Below are positions 52,767 through 60,588 of a stretch of DNA of 64,000 nucleotides, in pieces. Source of the stretch: Bacteroidota bacterium (lineage in GTDB: Bacteria; Bacteroidota; Bacteroidia; B-17B0; Aurantibacillaceae). How positions within the stretch are numbered: the first letter of the stretch is position 1; each line of letters starts with the position of its first letter. The DNA is taken from positions 248,001-312,000 of the forward strand of contig JAHBTI010000001.1 of assembly GCA_019638705.1 (NCBI GenBank). Reading direction: 5' to 3'. The notes beneath the pieces were generated by a model, which was given only the letters and a program-made list of their open reading frames with translations, had not been told where the DNA came from and did not search any database. Made by a program: the position numbers and the translations under genes.

Positions 52767-53516
52767 TTAGTGTTTATTCAGCTTTTCCAAAAAAGTATCT
52801 TTTTTTCGGCGCGAGATTTCAATGTTTGAACCGTCGCTCATAATGGCAGTTCCGCCGTCTTCTTTTATATAACGCACCACATGGTTCATGTTAATTAAGT
52901 GATGATGATGTACGCGAATAAAATCGGCATCAGCCAACAATTCTTCGTAATGCTTTAAACCCAAACTGATTAAAAGTTTGCGTTTGTCGGTTAAGTAAAA
53001 CGAGGTGTAGCTTCCGTCTGCCTCGCAGCGAATAATGTCTTTTACGTTTACCACTTCAAAGGCAGCACCTGTTGGCAAGGTTATTTTTTGAAAATGTTCG
53101 TCGCTGCGTTTTAAATGCTGAACTAAAAACTGTAAATTTTCCATGTTAGGCGCGGCATTTTTTTTCTTCACTACTTTTTCAACGGCGGCACGAAGTTCTT
53201 CTATGTCCAAAGGTTTCAGCAAATAATCGCAGGCGCTGTATTTTATGGCGCGAATGGCGTGCTGGTCGCTGGCGGTTACAAACACCACTTCAAACTGATG
53301 ATTGGAAACGGCTTCCAGCAAATCAAAGCCGCTGCCGTCGGGCATACTTATGTCCAAAAAAACCAAATCGGGATTTTGAGTGTTAATAATTTCAACGCCC
53401 TCTTTTACATTTTTGGCAAGCCCCACAATGTTAAGCTCCGAAAAACTTTTCCGTATAATGTCCGCAAGCATATCGCGGCTTTTTTGTTCGTCTTCAACGA
53501 TGAGTGTTTTTATCAT
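52767..53516 (-). CDS. LytTR-family response regulator
   Basis: The 249-residue protein has an N-terminal receiver domain with acceptor D55 (LVFLDISMPD) and the conserved K in YLLKPLD, and a C-terminal LytTR DNA-binding domain (about 140-245). The LytTR domain includes FEVVNVKDIIRCEADGSYTSF and FIRVHHHHLINMNHV. The sensor kinase gene is 14 bp upstream on the same strand, so the two form a classical LytS/LytR-type pair. Direct targets may include the downstream SRPBCC-DUF4199-YdeI-DUF1801 genes, but this is not shown. Confidence 0.93.
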   Translation of the reverse strand: MIKTLIVEDEQKSRDMLADIIRKSFSELNIVGLAKNVKEGVEIINTQNPDLVFLDISMPDGSGFDLLEAVSNHQFEVVFVTASDQHAIRAIKYSACDYLLKPLDIEELRAAVEKVVKKKNAAPNMENLQFLVQHLKRSDEHFQKITLPTGAAFEVVNVKDIIRCEADGSYTSFYLTDKRKLLISLGLKHYEELLADADFIRVHHHHLINMNHVVRYIKEDGGTAIMSDGSNIEISRRKKDTFLEKLNKH

Positions 53517-53530
53517 AGCGTTTTTATTTT

Positions 53531-56470
53531 TTATCCGTTCAGCGGCACAAACAATTTTACCTGTGTTCCCAAAGCCTCGTCGTTTGAGCTTTTCAGGTCG
53601 GTGATGGTTACGCTTAACTGCGAGTTATTTATTTCGTTTAAAATTTTTAACCGTTCTTCGGTAATTTTCATGCCCATTGATTGGTGTTTTTTATACGGCA
53701 TGGTGCGTTTTATTTCTGCCGCTTTGGCGCGCCCAATGCCGTTATCAGTTATGGTACAAATTAAAAAATTATTTTCTGATGTAAGGTGAATGGTCAATTT
53801 TCCTTTTTCGGGTTTGGTGTTTAATCCGTGTATAATAGCGTTCTCAACATAAGGCTGCATGAGCAGGGGCGGCATAATGTCGTAATCCAAATCCACCGTT
53901 TTGTCAATAATAAGTTCATAATCAAACTGCTCTTCAAAACGCATTTGCTCCAATTCCAAATACAGTTTTAATGCTTCCAAATCTTCTTCAATGGTAACAG
54001 TTGGTTTATTTGAATTATTTAAAATCAATCGCACCAAGCGCGCAAATTTGTTTAAGTATTTTATGGCTTCATCACTTTTTGCATTAAAAATATAATGCTG
54101 AATGGAGTTAAGCGAATTAAAAATAAAATGCGGGTTCATTTGCGAGCGTAGGGCTTTCAATTCGGTTTTACTCATTTCTACTTTACGCTCAAAATCCTGC
54201 TGCTGCTTGCGTTTTATGTTTATAATACGCAGCATAAAAATCAAATAAATAAGTGCAAGTATGCCTATAATGCTCAATAAAATAAACCACCACGTTAAAT
54301 AAAACGGATATTTTATTTGAAAAGAAAATGTTGTGGTCATTGTATTCCAAACGCCTTCGTTGTTACACGAGCGCACTTTAAAGGTGTATTTGCCCGGTGC
54401 AAGGTTGGTGTATTTAATATAATCTTCGCTTGTGCCCGCGCTCCAGTCTTTATCCAAGCCTTCCAATTTTTTTTGATACAGCACTTTGTCGGGATTGGTT
54501 AAGCAAATGCCTCCGTAATGAAAAGTAATCGTATTAAAATCACTCGGCAACACTGCGCCGTTTTGCAGCAAAGTGTCTTCGTTCATCACTTCAATATTTT
54601 GAATGAGTGTAACATTTTCAATTTTGTTTTTCTTAAAGTTAAAAGGCTGATGTTTTATTAATCCGCTCACCGTGCCAAACCAAAGCGTTCCGTCTTTGTC
54701 TTCCCAAATGCCGTTGCTGTTGGCTTCCACGCCTGCAAAACCTTCCTGTTTTCCGAATGACGCGAGTTCAATAACATCTTCGTTTAAATATCTTTTCAAA
54801 TTCAGTTTGTTTATGCCTTGATTGGTGCCAATCCACAGCGCATTTTTATTTTCGGCAAACTCAATGGAATAAATTAAATCGGAATTTAATCTTTCGTCTT
54901 CACTTATACGTTTTACCGAATTTGTTTTTGTGTTAATAACGTACAAACCATTCAGCGAAGAGGCAAACAAGTGGTCTTTAATAAAACGAAGCATTAAAAA
55001 ATTTTCTTCGCCCAAGTTTAATTCTTCGCCAAGATTTATGACTTCGCCGTTTGAAAATTTAAACAAACCGCCTTTATAAACACCGATGTAAAGATTTTGC
55101 GCATCGTCTTCGCAAAAACCAAGCACTTCAAAATCTGTTTTGTCTGCAATGGGGTAAAACTTTGTTTTTGGAATATTCTTTTCCCACACCAAACTTACAA
55201 AACCATTGCTGCCACCAATCCACAAGGTGTTGTTGCGCGAAAGGTAAAGTATGCTGTGCGGCGGTTTAAATTCAGGCGGCAATGGAATTGTTTCAAAACG
55301 CTCGTTACGAAACTGCACCACACCACCGTCTGTTCCAAAAATTAATCTTCCCTCTTTATCTTCAATGCCTGCCGAACTTGTGTTGTGAGGCAAGCCGTCA
55401 GCAATGGTGTAACGTTTAAAATAACCCTGCGTGTTTTTGTAAATGCCGTTGAAAGAACATACCCACAACTCACCGCGCTTATCGCGGAAAATTTGGTAAA
55501 CAAAAGCATTGTCCAATCCGTTGTCTTTGTTGAATGTTGAAAATGAATTGTCGCGGTAACGGTACAGCCCGTTGTGTGTGCCAAGCCAGATATTATCTTC
55601 ACGGTCGTTAAGCGTAACAATAATTACGTTTGAATTATTTTCGCTTGCCACATTGTAATAATCAAACGTTTTTCCGTCAAAACGCAACAAGCCCGACTGA
55701 GAGCCAATCCACAAAAATTGATTGTTTTGACTGACGAGTGAAGTAATGTTTTCGTCAATTAAACCCTGCTCCGTAAAATAATTGGTAATTTTTTTATTTG
55801 AAAAATCATAAAGGCTCAAACCCTTGTCGGTAGCCACCGCCAAAAAGTTTTTAAATTTTGTGATGCCGGTAATTTTATCGGAAGCCAAGCCGTTTTTTGT
55901 GTCAAGAATTTCAAACGTTTCATCGCCGAAAAAAATTAAGCCTTTGTCTGTTCCTGCACAAATTACCGAAGTATCGGGATTGTAAAGACAAGTAATTTTA
56001 TAATCTTGAAATTTTTGCACAGGCGAAATTTTTTTGTCTTTAAACACATACAAACCCTTTGTTGTGCCAACATAAACCGAATTACTGTAACACTTGCAAA
56101 GCGCAGTAACCAAAGGCGATTGCAAACCCTGCTCTTTTCCGTAATTGGAAAATTTTTGTCCGCTTAACACGCTTAAACCTTTGTTTGTGCCAACGTAAAT
56201 ATTTTGCGCATCATCTTCGCATATAGCGTTTACGTTTTGGTTTATCAAACCGTTTTTGCGATTGAAATTGAGAAACTCTTTTCCGTCAAAACGGCTTAAA
56301 CCGCCGTAACCGCCGCTCCACAAGTAACCGTTTTTGTCCTGATACATACACGACACTTGCACAAAAGGCAAGCCGTTTTCTACGCTGTAATTTTTAAAAA
56401 AATACTGCTGCGCTTTTGTTTCTGAAACAAAAAGAATAAAAAATAAAACAATTATTTTTTTGAGCCGCAC
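53531..56470 (-). CDS. Sensor histidine kinase with Reg_prop propeller and LytS-type kinase core
   Basis: The 979-residue protein has a signal peptide and about a dozen two-component-propeller repeats (LWIGT-type blades, e.g. NIWLGTHNGLYRY, ALWIGTNQGINKL) forming a large periplasmic beta-propeller. A Y_Y_Y domain (about 650-715), one membrane helix (about 725-750) and a His_kinase core follow. The phosphorylated H781 is in MNPHFIFNSL, the N-box is PYVENAIIHG, and TDNGIGR is the ATP lid region. It senses an extracellular ligand, unknown here, and phosphorylates the LytTR regulator encoded just downstream. Confidence 0.92.
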   Translation of the reverse strand: MRLKKIIVLFFILFVSETKAQQYFFKNYSVENGLPFVQVSCMYQDKNGYLWSGGYGGLSRFDGKEFLNFNRKNGLINQNVNAICEDDAQNIYVGTNKGLSVLSGQKFSNYGKEQGLQSPLVTALCKCYSNSVYVGTTKGLYVFKDKKISPVQKFQDYKITCLYNPDTSVICAGTDKGLIFFGDETFEILDTKNGLASDKITGITKFKNFLAVATDKGLSLYDFSNKKITNYFTEQGLIDENITSLVSQNNQFLWIGSQSGLLRFDGKTFDYYNVASENNSNVIIVTLNDREDNIWLGTHNGLYRYRDNSFSTFNKDNGLDNAFVYQIFRDKRGELWVCSFNGIYKNTQGYFKRYTIADGLPHNTSSAGIEDKEGRLIFGTDGGVVQFRNERFETIPLPPEFKPPHSILYLSRNNTLWIGGSNGFVSLVWEKNIPKTKFYPIADKTDFEVLGFCEDDAQNLYIGVYKGGLFKFSNGEVINLGEELNLGEENFLMLRFIKDHLFASSLNGLYVINTKTNSVKRISEDERLNSDLIYSIEFAENKNALWIGTNQGINKLNLKRYLNEDVIELASFGKQEGFAGVEANSNGIWEDKDGTLWFGTVSGLIKHQPFNFKKNKIENVTLIQNIEVMNEDTLLQNGAVLPSDFNTITFHYGGICLTNPDKVLYQKKLEGLDKDWSAGTSEDYIKYTNLAPGKYTFKVRSCNNEGVWNTMTTTFSFQIKYPFYLTWWFILLSIIGILALIYLIFMLRIINIKRKQQQDFERKVEMSKTELKALRSQMNPHFIFNSLNSIQHYIFNAKSDEAIKYLNKFARLVRLILNNSNKPTVTIEEDLEALKLYLELEQMRFEEQFDYELIIDKTVDLDYDIMPPLLMQPYVENAIIHGLNTKPEKGKLTIHLTSENNFLICTITDNGIGRAKAAEIKRTMPYKKHQSMGMKITEERLKILNEINNSQLSVTITDLKSSNDEALGTQVKLFVPLNG

Positions 56471-56531
56471 GATAGCTCTAAAGTAAACTTTAAATTTTAA
56501 TTAATGCTGCACCCTAAATCAACAAATGTTG

Positions 56532-56539
56532 TATCTTTG
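56532..56539 (+). promoter_or_regulatory. -7 box TATCTTTG for the restriction-modification operon
   Basis: An exact TAnnTTTG lies 24 bp before the first methyltransferase ATG, in the 93-bp gap divergent from the sensor kinase. No clear -33 TTG is at the usual distance, as would be expected if the operon is activator- or controller-dependent. Confidence 0.45.
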
Positions 56540-56563
56540 CAATAACCGGAAGGAAAGCAACAA

Positions 56564-57499
56564 ATGGCAGTTTTACACCCATATAAACTCAGACAAATCA
56601 AATCACCGCTCAATTATATTGGTGGTAAGGCGAAGCTGTTAGACCAAATTTTACCGCTATTTCCCAAAGAAATTGACAACTTTATTGACCTTTTTGCAGG
56701 CGGTTGCAACGTTGGAATAAATGTAAATGCAAATAAAGTTTACTGCAACGACATCTTGACTTATCTGATTGAAATGTATAAATCATTTCAGCAAAACGAC
56801 CTTGACGCAACTATTCAACACATTGAAAGCAGAGTTAGGGAATTTAATTTGTCTTTGACAAATGAAGACGGTTACAAAAAAATCCGTTCGCTTTACAACG
56901 AACAAAAAAATCCGTTGGACTTATTTGTTTTAATTGCTTTCACATTCAATCATCAAATTCGTTTCAACAACAGCCACGAATTTAACAATCCGTTTGGACG
57001 TGAACGAAGCAGTTTTAATGCGACAATGAAACAAAATTTGGAAAAATTCATCATCAGAATTAAAGAAACAAATATTGCTTTCGTAAATGTTTGTTTTAAT
57101 CATTTTGACTTTTCCAATTTTGGCTCTAATGATTTTGTTTATTGCGACCCGCCTTATTTAATTACGACAGGAACTTACAATGACGGCAAACGTGGTTTCA
57201 AAGGTTGGACAGAAAAAGAAGAAAAAGAATTGTTGCAAGTGCTTGACAATTTAGACAGCAACAATATAAAATTTGCTTTGTCAAACGTTTTAGAACACAA
57301 AGGAAAATCTAATTCAATTCTGAAAAATTGGCTTGCCCAAAAACCGAATTACAAAGTCAATTTCATTAACTACAATTATTCAAACTCTAATTATCAAACC
57401 ATTGTGCGAGATAAAAATGCGAGCGTGGAAGTTTTGATTACGAATTACGAACCTGAAAGACCGCCAAAAGAGCAAACTCTTTTTGACAATATATTTTAG
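56564..57499 (+). CDS. DNA adenine N6-methyltransferase 1 (D12 class)
   Basis: The 311-residue Dam/DpnM-like enzyme transfers methyl groups to adenine N6. Motif X is SPLNYIGGK (14-22), motif I is FIDLFAGGCNVG (40-51), and the catalytic motif IV is DPPY (195-198). The Dam-like block FNHQIRFNN...FNNPFGRERSSFN is also present. The target site cannot be read from sequence. It is the first of three closely packed genes: the second methyltransferase starts two bases after its stop codon. The cluster has the layout of a Type II restriction-modification system. Confidence 0.9.
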   Translation: MAVLHPYKLRQIKSPLNYIGGKAKLLDQILPLFPKEIDNFIDLFAGGCNVGINVNANKVYCNDILTYLIEMYKSFQQNDLDATIQHIESRVREFNLSLTNEDGYKKIRSLYNEQKNPLDLFVLIAFTFNHQIRFNNSHEFNNPFGRERSSFNATMKQNLEKFIIRIKETNIAFVNVCFNHFDFSNFGSNDFVYCDPPYLITTGTYNDGKRGFKGWTEKEEKELLQVLDNLDSNNIKFALSNVLEHKGKSNSILKNWLAQKPNYKVNFINYNYSNSNYQTIVRDKNASVEVLITNYEPERPPKEQTLFDNIF

Positions 57500-57500
57500 C

Positions 57501-58541
57501 ATGCGGTATATCGGAAACAAAGAGAATTTACTTGATAAAATTCATCAAGTAATGCAATCAAAAAACATTCAAGGAAATTCATTTTTTGATTTTTTTTCGG
57601 GAACGGTAAACGTTGGCAAGTTTTTCAAAAAGTTAAGTTATCAGGTTTTTTCTTCTGATTTGCTTTATTTCTCTTATGTTTTGCAACGTGCATACATCAC
57701 AAACAATCAAGAATTACATTTTGAAAAAATACGCAACAAATTGCGTTTTGAAACTTCAATTTTGTTTGCTTCGCCTTTGCAAATCGTTGTGGATTATTTG
57801 AACCAAATTGAACCAAAGGAGGGTTTTATTTTTCAAAATTACACTCCAAGCGGAAACAGGATGTTTTATTCTGCCGAAAACGGAAAAATAATTGATGCCA
57901 TTCGTCAGCAAATTGAAGATTGGAAAGCAGAAAATTTGATTAGCGAAAACGAGTATTTTGTTCTACTTGCCTGTTTGATTGAAACTGTTCCGTTCTATGC
58001 TAACATTTCAGGAGTTTATGCGGCTTTTCAAAAAAAATGGGATGCACGAGCAATTAAAAAAATGATTTTGCGACCTGTTGAGTTTGTTGTAAACAACAAA
58101 GAAAATTTTGCGTTCAACAAAAATTCTGTGGAGTTGTTAGACAAAATTGAAGCAGACATTTTTTACCTTGACCCACCATATAACCAACGACAATATGCAC
58201 CAAATTATCACTTATTGGAAACGATTGCAAAATATGACAACCCCGAAATAAAAGGCGTGGCTGGTTTGCGTAATTACGAAAATGAAAAATCAAAATTTTG
58301 CAATGCGGTAACTGCGTTACAAGAACTTTCTGTAATTGCAGAAAAAGGCAAATACAAAACCTTAATTTTGAGTTATAACAACGAGGGAATTATGCCACAA
58401 GAACAAATTATTTCAACACTAAAGCATTTCGGAAAAGTTGAATTGATAGAATTTGATTACACACGTTTTAAGAGTAATAGTAACGGAGAAAGCAAGTATA
58501 AAAAAACGATTAAAGAACAACTTTATATTTTACAACGATGA
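57501..58541 (+). CDS. DNA adenine N6-methyltransferase 2 (D12-like class)
   Basis: The protein has 346 residues from the ATG at 57501 (MRYIGNKENLLDKIHQVM). Motif I is FFDFFSGTVNVG and motif IV is LDPPYNQRQYAPNYHLLE (DPPY 224-227). This order and the QYAPNYH segment distinguish it from the first methyltransferase; it belongs to a different subgroup. Two unlike adenine methyltransferases next to a nuclease usually mean an asymmetric site, one strand each, as in Type IIS systems. It overlaps the nuclease gene by four bases. Confidence 0.88.
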   Translation: MRYIGNKENLLDKIHQVMQSKNIQGNSFFDFFSGTVNVGKFFKKLSYQVFSSDLLYFSYVLQRAYITNNQELHFEKIRNKLRFETSILFASPLQIVVDYLNQIEPKEGFIFQNYTPSGNRMFYSAENGKIIDAIRQQIEDWKAENLISENEYFVLLACLIETVPFYANISGVYAAFQKKWDARAIKKMILRPVEFVVNNKENFAFNKNSVELLDKIEADIFYLDPPYNQRQYAPNYHLLETIAKYDNPEIKGVAGLRNYENEKSKFCNAVTALQELSVIAEKGKYKTLILSYNNEGIMPQEQIISTLKHFGKVELIEFDYTRFKSNSNGESKYKKTIKEQLYILQR

Positions 58542-59926
58542 AAAATAATCTTTGGTTTTTAACGGAAGAACGCCCGAAAAAGGAAGTGTTGGCAACCATA
58601 TTTCAAAAATTTTCCAAAGATTATGGCTTTGCTGTTTTCATTGATACCATTCGCATTTTTCCGATTTTGGAAAACGATAAATTCACATTCACTTATGAAG
58701 TAACAGGTTTTCGTTGCAACAAAGTAAATCGCGTTTTTATAAAAACTGTTTCGGGAAATTCAAGTTTTACCGACTTTCTGATTTTCTATCAGCAACACGA
58801 ACCAACTCAAAACGATAAGCCAATTTATGCAATAGAAGAAACGAAAACGGACGACAAAGAAAGCCGAAATACGGGTGTTTATCAGCGTTGCAGTAAATTT
58901 GTTTTTGTGGATAATTATTTTCCGAACGCAAAGAAAATAATGCTCTACAATTTGCAAATTGAACAAAAAGAAAATCCAACTGAAACTTACATTTTCGGAA
59001 CAAAATTGTTGCTTACGTTAGGCGTTGAAATTTTAGGAAAGAAATTAGACAGCAAGACTTTCACACCTTTCAAAAGCATTAATGAAATCATAGATTTCAA
59101 GGGCAATATGCGAAAAGCACCGAAAGGTAATATTCCTATTTTGCTCACAAAATCAAAAGACAAAATTGAAATTTCGGGACGACTTTTCAAAAGTGACGGA
59201 CTTTCTCACGACCCAAACATTGGTGCGTTGAGCATTATTTCAAACGCTTTACGTTTGTTAGGTTGGAAAAAGAAAATTGAAATCACAAAACACGGATTAG
59301 AACAAAAACACGTTGGTAAAACCAACAAGTTTATTCAAATCGCAAACAAACTAAACGTATCGCTTAAAGGCTTGAATGTTCCGAAAGCCGAAATGGCAAA
59401 GGATTATTGGAAGTATGACAAAGACGGAGAAAAATTAGGGACGATTTTTATTCATTTGGTTGTAGAAAATTTTACGCAAGGTTATTCCATTTTTGAAAAT
59501 CACGCAGGAAGCGAAAAAGGATATTTCATTCCGTTAAAAGGCGAACCCATTCCGCTTGCAAAATATAAAGACAGGGAAAAATATAAAGCAGGCGACAAAT
59601 CAGAAATTATTAATATTCCCGATTTAGTTTTGGTTGATTTATCAAACAAGATTGTAATTGACATTGAAGGCAAAAAATATCAGTTCAGAAAAAACGGAAT
59701 TGAAGAACTTGCAGGTTACGATGCTTTTGACGAAATATATGTCAAAAAACATTATCCGAAATTCAAAATTACACGAACTGTTGTGCTTTACGGAAGTCCA
59801 AAAGAAAAACTAATTGAAATAGAAATTGGATTTTTGCTCAACCAAAACGGACAACTTATTTTAGGCGTGAAAGCACCTAAACTTTTTCAAGAAGCAATCA
59901 AAAACTTGTTAGACTTTTGGAATTGA
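58538..59926 (+). CDS. Putative Type II restriction endonuclease, PD-(D/E)xK-like
   Basis: The 462-residue protein is not a family I recognise. The strongest nuclease signature is PD at 361-362, then I-x-I-E377-G-K379, as a PD-(D/E)xK motif on adjacent strands. A second E-x-K (E101-T-K103) follows a hydrophobic strand near 94-100. The C-terminal third, with GIEELAGYDAFDEIYV, would complete the fold. Its position after two adenine methyltransferases with a four-base overlap identifies it as the likely cutting subunit. The target and cleavage pattern are unknown. Confidence 0.75.
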   Translation: MKNNLWFLTEERPKKEVLATIFQKFSKDYGFAVFIDTIRIFPILENDKFTFTYEVTGFRCNKVNRVFIKTVSGNSSFTDFLIFYQQHEPTQNDKPIYAIEETKTDDKESRNTGVYQRCSKFVFVDNYFPNAKKIMLYNLQIEQKENPTETYIFGTKLLLTLGVEILGKKLDSKTFTPFKSINEIIDFKGNMRKAPKGNIPILLTKSKDKIEISGRLFKSDGLSHDPNIGALSIISNALRLLGWKKKIEITKHGLEQKHVGKTNKFIQIANKLNVSLKGLNVPKAEMAKDYWKYDKDGEKLGTIFIHLVVENFTQGYSIFENHAGSEKGYFIPLKGEPIPLAKYKDREKYKAGDKSEIINIPDLVLVDLSNKIVIDIEGKKYQFRKNGIEELAGYDAFDEIYVKKHYPKFKITRTVVLYGSPKEKLIEIEIGFLLNQNGQLILGVKAPKLFQEAIKNLLDFWN

Positions 59927-59967
59927 TAAACAAAATGGGTTATGCCATTCCCGTTGAACAGTAATTG

Positions 59968-60507
59968 ATGAATGATTTAAAGAATTTGGTGCAAAATTTT
60001 ATGGTAACAGAACAGGTAATTTTAGTTGATGAACAGGACAATGCTCTTGGCGGCATGGAAAAATTAGAAGCGCACCAAAAAGGTTTGTTGCATCGCGCTT
60101 TTTCTGTTTTTGTGTTTAATGATAAAGGCGAATTATTGTTGCAGCAACGCGCGGCTTCAAAATATCACAGCCCAAATTTATGGACAAATACTTGCTGCTC
60201 GCACCCGCGCCCAAACGAAAATACGCTGCAAGCCGCCAATCGCCGCTTAAAAGAAGAAATGGGTATTGAAACCGAATTGCAACTAAAAGGCAGTTTTATT
60301 TACAAAGCAAATTTTGATACCGGCTTAACCGAACATGAATTTGATTACGTTTATACAGGCATTTCAAACGCTCAACCAACTATTAATAAAGATGAAGTTG
60401 AAAATTTTGTTTGGTTAAGTTTAGATGAAATTAAAGCGCAACTAAAATCCAATCCCGAAAAATTTACCGTGTGGTTTAAAATTGCGGTGGAAAGGTGGTT
60501 TGTATAG
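59968..60507 (+). CDS. idi: Isopentenyl-diphosphate delta-isomerase, type I
   Basis: The Nudix-fold enzyme has about 179 residues and interconverts IPP and DMAPP. It has the active-site cysteine in TNTCCSHPRP and the Nudix-like RRLKEEMGIE, plus the glutamate in EHEFDYVY. The start may instead be the ATG at 60001 (MVTEQVILVDEQDNALGG), which matches the usual Idi N-terminus. It occurs in an organism that also uses the MEP pathway (ispF, ispG), which makes both isomers directly, so Idi would only adjust their ratio. Confidence 0.92.
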   Translation: MNDLKNLVQNFMVTEQVILVDEQDNALGGMEKLEAHQKGLLHRAFSVFVFNDKGELLLQQRAASKYHSPNLWTNTCCSHPRPNENTLQAANRRLKEEMGIETELQLKGSFIYKANFDTGLTEHEFDYVYTGISNAQPTINKDEVENFVWLSLDEIKAQLKSNPEKFTVWFKIAVERWFV

Positions 60508-60586
60508 CCACTAATTTCACCAATTACACAAAACAATGCTGAAATTAAGACTTAAACTTAGTGTTATTAGTGAAATTCGTGACGGC
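60506..60586. repeat. Family D palindromic repeat, copy 2
   Basis: AGCCACTAATTTCACCAATT at the left pairs imperfectly with TTAGTGAAATTCGTGACGGC at the right across about 75 bp. It separates the convergent genes idi and the T9SS protein gene. Compare with the copy at 21670-21731. Confidence 0.6.
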
Positions 60587-60588
60587 AT

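Noticed and set aside
57501..58541. Reading the second methyltransferase as DpnA, making the module a DpnII-type system
   Set aside because: DpnA has its motifs in a different order. Here the N-terminal RYIGNK and FFSG motifs precede DPPY, as in the D12 type, and the nuclease length does not fit DpnB (about 288 residues).
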